Shown here: one piece after another, positions 7,701-9,903 of the stretch
How positions within the stretch are numbered: the stretch's first letter is position 1
How the letters are laid out: each line of letters begins with the position of its first letter
Assembly (NCBI GenBank): GCA_003559985.1
Contig: PWJP01000071.1
Coordinates: forward strand, 1-9,903
Direction of reading: 5' to 3'
Source: Saprospirales bacterium
GTDB taxonomy: Bacteria; Bacteroidota; Bacteroidia; Chitinophagales; Saprospiraceae
DNA: 9,903 nt
The notes under the pieces: generated by a model
Database searches by the model: none
The model's input: the letters and a program-made list of their open reading frames with translations, nothing else
Told to the model about the DNA's origin: nothing
Translations under genes and position numbers: made by a program

Positions 7701-8285
7701 TTTGAATTTGAGTTTGACCATACCAAAATGGAGTTGCAGGAAGTGGTTACGGATTACTCCGAATTGCCCAATCTCAGTTGGGACAGATTCAACTTAATAC
7801 CGGAAGAAGGCCTGCTACGAGCCATTTGGTACCATTTTGAGGATGTGTCATATGGAGAAGATCTTGAAATATTCAGGCTTAGGTTCAGGGTGGATGAAAA
7901 TGTGAGACCGGAAGACCACTTTAAGTTGAAATATGCCGGAGAAAACTGGTTTAGTGAAGTCTATTCTGAAAATGGCGGAAAGATACTCGAGCCCTCGCTG
8001 GTTTGGAAAAAAGAGGATGTGGAAGAGAAATTTGCTCTCTATCAAAATCGACCCAATCCATTCTCCAGGGAGACGATTATCCCGTTCTTGCTTCCACATG
8101 AAATGGAAGTAACTCTGGAATTTACGGATGTAGAGGGTAGGCTCCTAAAAACCATTAATATTGACGGTGTGGGAGGCCCCAATGAGTGGAGACTGTCCAA
8201 TGACCAACTTCCTGAAGGAGTAATATTTTACCGGCTCATAACCGATCAGTGGACGGCGAGCGGGAAGATGATGAAACTGAGGTAG
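1794..8285 (+). CDS. Giant T9SS-secreted adhesin-like protein with SprB-like and HYR repeats, dockerin-like and cohesin-like domains (2163 aa)
   Basis: This is a complete gene from ATG 1794 to TAG 8283-8285. Residues 1-36 form a Sec signal peptide (basic RR at 18-19, hydrophobic LLALLLQIVAV, cleavage near A34 or G36). Residues about 50-395 are SprB-like Ig domains (TGGVPPY, EGGTAPY, TGGQAPY). Residues 396-432 are a Cys/Pro-rich linker with eight Cys. From about 460 to 1079 come 'PTDS' modules alternating with SprB-like domains (GTYCVTITDAEGCE). Residues 1080-1755 are eight HYR-type domains of about 80-100 residues. Then follow a regulatory-like beta domain (1760-1815), a dockerin-like pair (1815-1870), a cohesin-like domain (1935-2075) and a T9SS type A sorting domain (2080-2163). 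The protein is strongly acidic and has no visible catalytic motif. A role in surface adhesion, matrix interaction or gliding is inferred from the domains. The gene lies in tandem with a paralogue, is separated from it by a terminator, and has its own candidate operator and terminator. Confidence 0.93.
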   Translation: METIKNYTRTEPHVIIFRRWLLALLLQIVAVSMALGEGPEDLSFLLPPQVEVVEIQDMVCPNVDNGFLHLAVTGGVPPYSIFWDFDGAGNPFPSFNPPENDTLMFFFIGAGTLTITIVDAEGDETTFEYNFFDVPESPEVIIHQSVVGCNSGAVELDYDTNLVEILGGGLTDINGPVADWDEMDNLPPGEYFLFLDYDVMAPPGFPAQSTEVNCQIEMPIDIFEEEIDISVTGPDDICLGSLCSEPLVLEVELEGGTAPYTLFIETILGDSVITFVEDSVDNGIATIELFFDPGSLPYDCPLDDLFSVDDLLVNVEVMDDNGCEGIPETLEFPVEIIHLDVVSIEPICIRTDNFVCMTVNITGGQAPYNLMGTISMCGEEVEVNETGLLEGENDICTPLPPLPDVCLPGHCSPCPCPSSQPCQPGNECIFPCGDLSVSDDSNCQGQSVEVEIPFSDTIGVSAEVSHPTDSTQNDSTITTELTGLDSLTNVCLEKLDTASGDWIKVDSIIGMEPDSFRQGVAIFEGLQPGTYRVVADDGGVCGTGTSEEIEIEEPPLPIEIALEGIAPTDSSQSDGQIKIMVTDGANDTFYVVVTTHLDTFTLPGATFDTVFAGIVVADSMGCIFILDLFPLVDPAWYGVTVSDPSGEKAPGSGSVEVPPWECEMEITFGSSVVPIACAGDSTLVTAIVLIGDPPYVYSFSTGDVQGPTSNSNAITPVPAGTHSVTITDVQPCERVESITITEPDPITLEVICSESSICQGDTVTISASAMGGTGNLTFEWGNGETGETIEVTSSGEYCVTVTDDNGCEHTACCEVEKCPEIEAEASGMPPTDSTNSDGQIKITVNEGANDTFDVVVIRVDLLTGDTISIDTLIGVVADSMGCILIDSLMPGLYELEVSDSSGDRDPWEGSSEVPPFEEEPVCDISVMILCPSDLICPGDSAELDLSAIVSGGSGNYTISWSTGETTEDITVDEDGTYCVTVVDNDIIDCEDVACCEIEIEECPEIVVDSIVCSVICPMDSTGTAAVYAHGGCAPLSFEWSNGESGSSIEGLTGGTYCVTITDAEGCEVTVCCDVVEEDNEDPVAKCVEQLEVFLNADCEASITVDDVDDGSTDNCGIDSMELDKSEFDCDDGLNSPVQVTLTVTDIAGNTDECVVLVDVFDVIPPEFDFCPPDMTVDTDPGVCFADVIIPEAMASDNCGMAEVDPPVFPITNDAPDVNPMNGGNNNSANASGFYELGETIVEFTATDKFGNVNNTQCSTKVTVQDNENPNVVCPPDQTIYMVAPFCQGIADYPPATATDNCDPPNPVTITYSIPLGEIIFPIFDNTVTVTATDGSGNTATCTFELILEDTIPPNILGCPSGTVFVPTDPDSCFATNPYTVVLSDNCPGVIGIFDPPLGFQFPLGNTPVNITAIDASENSSTCSFSVTVEDQQPPTFTLCPPDFTVSTNPGMCSGNAFFSFIAEDNCTPVTFNSNFDSGDLFPVGISTVVINASDDFDNVSTCSFNLTVVDDEDPVAVCQDVVLPLGASGFATLSPFAVDNGSADNCGIVSRSVFPNSFSCNNIGTDSVVLVVFDGAGNSDSCSAEVTIVDNIDPVANCKDLTVYVDSMGSYDLDPKDIDDNSTDNCGIETLNAVPNYFTCTDIGQVDVVLTVTDSSGNSATCISVVSVMDTLPPEILCPADEFISVPAGQTSAFVNLDNATATDNCAVASIVNDFNAGGADASDNYPLGTTSVVFTSTDDAGNTGSCTTLITVSDQPIFSISGQVATEDGTPVNEVFMNVTGTSDFTDTTDMDGEYGFSVLPGDSVTVTPFKDTNYNDGVTTLSLINIQRHILFIQVLNSPYKIIAADANNNGVIATSDLISLQRLILNIDPQFPNSSWRFLKADYQFTDPTNPLAEDWPEYWTYPNVMQDYPDEDWIGIKIGDVVGNASGIRQISGECDIMVQIEDRKDGTIELVLSPMGILSFTGYQFEFEFDHTKMELQEVVTDYSELPNLSWDRFNLIPEEGLLRAIWYHFEDVSYGEDLEIFRLRFRVDENVRPEDHFKLKYAGENWFSEVYSENGGKILEPSLVWKKEDVEEKFALYQNRPNPFSRETIIPFLLPHEMEVTLEFTDVEGRLLKTINIDGVGGPNEWRLSNDQLPEGVIFYRLITDQWTASGKMMKLR
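3465..5030 (+). repeat. Internal duplication: PTDS module plus two SprB-like domains, two copies
   Basis: Copy 1 is 3465-4247 and copy 2 is 4254-5030. Each starts with a module marked PTDS(S/T)xSDGQIKI, GANDTF and VVADSMGC (3465-3776 and 4254-4556). A pair of SprB-like domains of almost equal length follows (3777-4247 and 4557-5030). The offset is 263 codons at the PTDS motif and falls to 256 codons by the end of the module through small indels. A more divergent third copy of the PTDS module alone appears just upstream (about 3180-3461; PTDSTQND, VDSIIG, LQPGTYRV). This points to growth of the stalk by tandem duplication. Confidence 0.8.
5031..7058 (+). repeat. Array of eight HYR-type domains
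   Basis: The domains start at residues 1080, 1163, 1266, 1350, 1431, 1511, 1591 and 1671. Two subtypes can be seen. The 'DPVA' subtype (1, 6 and 7) opens with DPVAxC and has GS(T/A)DNCGI or NSTDNCGI. The classical HYR subtype (2-5 and 8) mostly opens with PP and a CP motif and has DNC in the middle. Both end near a D-x-x-G/E-N motif, a Cys and a VxD boundary. By family knowledge HYR domains are Ig-like and associated with cell adhesion. The conserved Cys in each unit may form disulfides outside the cell. The second domain is longer because of an Asn/Gly-rich insertion. Confidence 0.85.
7068..8285 (+). repeat. Paralogous C-terminal block, copy 2
   Basis: This is collinear with 80-1312 of the upstream gene. 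The sorting domain (8031-8282) shares 70 of 84 residues with copy 1. The regulatory-like, dockerin-like and cohesin-like domains are clearly homologous but more diverged. In the dockerin-like pair, the second loop here is DANNNGVIATSD rather than DINDDGVISTFD. In the first repeat the Asp of TVDL is replaced by Ser in TLSL, so calcium binding may be weaker in this copy. Confidence 0.9.
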
Positions 8286-8295
8286 AGCTCAAAAT

Positions 8296-8333
8296 TTCAT
8301 TCTTGGTTTCCATAAGTTCAGGAATGTTTGAAG
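8296..8333 (+). promoter_or_regulatory. Conserved 3'-UTR stem-loop element, copy 2
   Basis: All 38 bases are identical to 1318-1355. The hairpin arms are CATTCTTG (8298-8305) and CAGGAATG (8319-8326), with the same 13-nt loop. The element starts ten bases after the stop codon here, against five in copy 1, so the spacer has changed while the element has not. Confidence 0.6.
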
Positions 8334-8335
8334 AG

Positions 8336-8359
8336 GGGGGTGAGTTTCGCCCCCTTTTT
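8336..8359 (+). terminator. Rho-independent terminator of the giant adhesin gene
   Basis: The stem GGGGGTG (8336-8342) pairs with CGCCCCC (8348-8354) around a 5-nt loop and is followed by five T (8355-8359). Compared with the upstream terminator, C1363 has become T8341, turning a C-G pair into a U-G pair. An extra closing pair (G8342-C8348) has appeared, so the structure is kept while the sequence drifts. The T-run supports plus-strand termination. For the convergent minus-strand gene the tail is poor in U. Confidence 0.9.
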
Positions 8360-8446
8360 CTTTGTGCCCACTTGAAAAGTATTGCTCTGAGGGTGTGAGT
8401 TCGGGGTCCGTGCCTTTCAATCTCTATTTATGAAACCAGAACATCT

Positions 8447-9559
8447 TCAATCCTTCAAAATTTTACCCGTACGCGTCCATCCTGATTCCATACTCCAGAA
8501 CCCCCCTTCGGTTTTGTGCAACCGGGCATCCCAGCGGTAGGTAGTAGGCCATTTTTTGAAAACCCTGACAAAGGTGAATAAAAACCAGGTGGAAAATTTG
8601 GTGGTCTTTGGTTTCCATCCCTTTGATGGCACGGCTGTTACACGGATGTGGGTGTCTTCGTCCGCCTGTATGGTGTATTCGCCTTCAATGCTTCCCACCG
8701 ATGCATGCCCTGAGATTTTAAAACGGCCATTGAGTTGTTTGTTTGACGGTACAGTGCTCAAGCAGGGAAATGAGGGTAAAAACCGGATGCTGAGTAAATG
8801 GATGTCATTTTTCAGGCTCATGGATTGAATGGCTGGCCTGTCTTTGGTCCAATCCATTTCGTACACACGGCCTCTCTTTTCAAAAGTTTGCTGACCCATT
8901 TCCGGCCGGAGACTTTCCCATTTTCCCGAAAATGCCGGATTGATGGTGGCTATCAATGGTTTGGGGCTGTAACGGGCAAAGGTCATTTTCCTGCCGTCCA
9001 TCCGCATTGGTAGTTCATCTATTTTGTGAATGCGACTGGCTATGGAAACCCGCATGTCTGTATCGGCTTTTCTGACGAAGTAAAAATCGTGCAATAGCAC
9101 CAGAGGCAGAGACGGAGGATCGGTTGCTGCATCTCCCATGGGAGCCAATAATCCGAAGGGCTTTCGTTTAGCTGGGTTGCTCTCCCGGATTTTGATTTCC
9201 ACATCCCTCTGATTTTTATCCCGGAATCTGTAATGTGCCTGAACGCCTTTTTGGTCTATTTCAAAAGAGGCCTCCTCCATATCCACCTGGATCATTTCGT
9301 TCAGTCCGGCCCCGGCAATGCGGTATTTTTCAGGCTCCAGTTGGAGGGAATTTTGGTGATAGACATCGATTTTTTTATCCTTCCTCCAGGCAATGATGAG
9401 ATGCCCCGGTTCACCGCTGTCAGTTTTAAACACCTGCGGCTCAAAGCCCACATAGTGTTCATCGGGGTCCTTTTCAAAATTTACGAGCATCAACCGCTCC
9501 ATGGGGTCCACTTCCATCGAGAATGGGAATATAACCTCCCTCTGTTGTGCCTGGTCCAT
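8447..9559 (-). CDS. Hypothetical protein, 370 aa, probably cytoplasmic and beta-rich
   Basis: I do not recognise this protein. It runs from ATG (9557-9559) to TGA (8447-8449) on the minus strand. The ATG follows an A/T-rich leader typical of the phylum; the next in-frame ATG is 14 codons later. There is no signal peptide, lipobox, transmembrane segment or T9SS tail, so it is probably soluble in the cytoplasm. Alternating polar and hydrophobic residues through most of the length (for example VQAHYRFRD, DVEIKIRES, LPLVLLHDFYFV) suggest a large beta-sheet or barrel protein, perhaps lipocalin-like; that fold idea is only a guess. Trp-rich patches occur near the C-terminus (KGWKPKTTKFSTWFLF, GGFWSMESGW). 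No catalytic motif is evident. It lies 239 bp downstream of the aminopeptidase-like gene on the same strand and converges with the adhesin gene, from which it is probably functionally independent. Confidence 0.75.
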   Translation of the reverse strand: MDQAQQREVIFPFSMEVDPMERLMLVNFEKDPDEHYVGFEPQVFKTDSGEPGHLIIAWRKDKKIDVYHQNSLQLEPEKYRIAGAGLNEMIQVDMEEASFEIDQKGVQAHYRFRDKNQRDVEIKIRESNPAKRKPFGLLAPMGDAATDPPSLPLVLLHDFYFVRKADTDMRVSIASRIHKIDELPMRMDGRKMTFARYSPKPLIATINPAFSGKWESLRPEMGQQTFEKRGRVYEMDWTKDRPAIQSMSLKNDIHLLSIRFLPSFPCLSTVPSNKQLNGRFKISGHASVGSIEGEYTIQADEDTHIRVTAVPSKGWKPKTTKFSTWFLFTFVRVFKKWPTTYRWDARLHKTEGGFWSMESGWTRTGKILKD

Positions 9560-9798
9560 TTTTTAAAATTTTTGTCCAGATATTCCTGCCCGGGTGACCA
9601 CCCTGTCCCCTCTCTTTTTCTCGTCAACCTCATTGTGATAACGTTTTTTCAAGGGTAAAATGGTTGCGGTGGTGGGATTTGTGGGTGATACGGCAAATAC
9701 GCACGGCCGTGCGAATCTACAGATAATGGTGCTAATCCCCAATTTCCATTATCAATCCTCCATCGAACGCCCTCAACATCAAATCGTTGGATTTACCT
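9560..9798. other. Intergenic gap between the two minus-strand genes
   Basis: There is no convincing gene in these 239 bases. A plus-strand open frame that overlaps here (9233-9658) is mostly antisense to the 370-aa gene and looks spurious. The region contains the 14-bp palindrome at 9700-9713. The A/T-rich stretch at 9560-9575 is the leader of the minus-strand gene. I could not identify a -33/-7 promoter pair on the minus strand with confidence. Confidence 0.6.
9700..9713. repeat. Perfect 14-bp palindrome CGCACGGCCGTGCG, possibly a dispersed small repeat
   Basis: The 14 bases equal their own reverse complement, and three of the next five flanking positions outward also pair (9698-9715, 9697-9716, 9695-9718). 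The GC-rich core stands out from its surroundings. From memory, the core ACGCACGGCCGTGCGT with CTCTAC-like flanks is a widely dispersed intergenic palindrome in several bacteria; here one side reads GCGAATCTACA. There is no T-run next to it, so it is not a canonical intrinsic terminator. Confidence 0.65.
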
Positions 9799-9903
9799 TT
9801 ATTTCGTGCCACCGGAATGCAAAGGTTTGCACTGCTCATCTAACACCTTTCTTTCTTCGTCCGTCAGGAGTGGGCCCAATTCATTCAGTACTTTTTGGTG
9901 GTA
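9799..9903 (-). CDS. C-terminus of a probable M24-family aminopeptidase P (Xaa-Pro aminopeptidase); 5' part outside window
   Basis: On the minus strand the right edge reads through 34 codons to TAA (9799-9801). The peptide starts YHQKVLNELGPLLTDEERKV and continues with LDEQCKPLHSGGTK. The pattern YH-x-x-V-x-x-x-L-x-P-x-L-(T)-x-E-E-(x)n-L, ending in a short 'kPL' tail, matches what I know of the C-terminal segment of bacterial aminopeptidase P proteins (the Peptidase_M24_C region, usually 'NayHk.V...L.P.L...e..WL...t.pl'). Such enzymes are cytoplasmic metallopeptidases that remove an N-terminal residue preceding proline. The metal-binding catalytic domain is not in the window, so the call rests on this tail alone. 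The usual Trp near the end is replaced by Val (ERKVLDEQ). The 370-aa gene follows after a 239-bp gap. Confidence 0.62.
   Translation of the reverse strand, partial: YHQKVLNELGPLLTDEERKVLDEQCKPLHSGGTK

Noticed and set aside
9233..9658. 141-codon plus-strand open frame
   Set aside because: It lies largely antisense to the 370-aa gene and has no convincing leader or domain.
1..9903. Mobile element, defence system, tRNA or rRNA
   Set aside because: I saw no transposase or integrase, terminal inverted repeats, nuclease motif, cloverleaf or rRNA-like sequence on either strand.

Overview
The window looks like a chromosomal segment of a Bacteroidota bacterium, probably a Saprospiria-like or related gliding or environmental lineage. 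The evidence is two giant cell-surface proteins that end in type IX secretion (T9SS) type A sorting domains. They also carry SprB-like and HYR domains, and a dockerin-like pair containing the stretch 'SPYKIIAAD' that I associate with this group. Translation starts lack Shine-Dalgarno sequences and have A/T-rich leaders, as is usual in the phylum.

Layout. Positions 2-1312 (+) are the C-terminal part of a large secreted protein whose N-terminus lies outside the window. A conserved 3'-UTR hairpin and a rho-independent terminator follow. Positions 1383-1793 are non-coding and hold a tandem pair of imperfect 18-bp palindromes, 21 bp apart, in front of the next gene. Positions 1794-8285 (+) encode a complete 2163-residue adhesin-like protein: signal peptide, SprB-like Ig domains, Cys/Pro-rich linker, duplicated 'PTDS' and SprB modules, eight HYR-type domains, then a C-terminal block paralogous to the first gene. 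The same hairpin and a matching terminator follow it. On the minus strand, convergent with the adhesins, are an unrecognised 370-residue protein (9559-8447) and, at the right edge, the last 34 codons of what looks like an M24-family aminopeptidase P. The 239-bp gap between these two holds a perfect 14-bp palindrome.

How it fits together. The two plus-strand genes are tandem paralogues, at least over their last ~400 codons. Both are predicted to be exported by Sec, passed through the T9SS pore and anchored or released at the cell surface, where repeated Ig-like domains would act in adhesion, matrix interaction or motility. Each gene has its own terminator, so they are probably separate transcripts. 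The minus-strand genes are probably unrelated housekeeping or hypothetical genes. I see no defence system, mobile element, CRISPR array, tRNA or rRNA. The most unusual signals are the perfectly conserved 3'-UTR hairpin shared by the two paralogues and the tandem palindromes upstream of the large gene.
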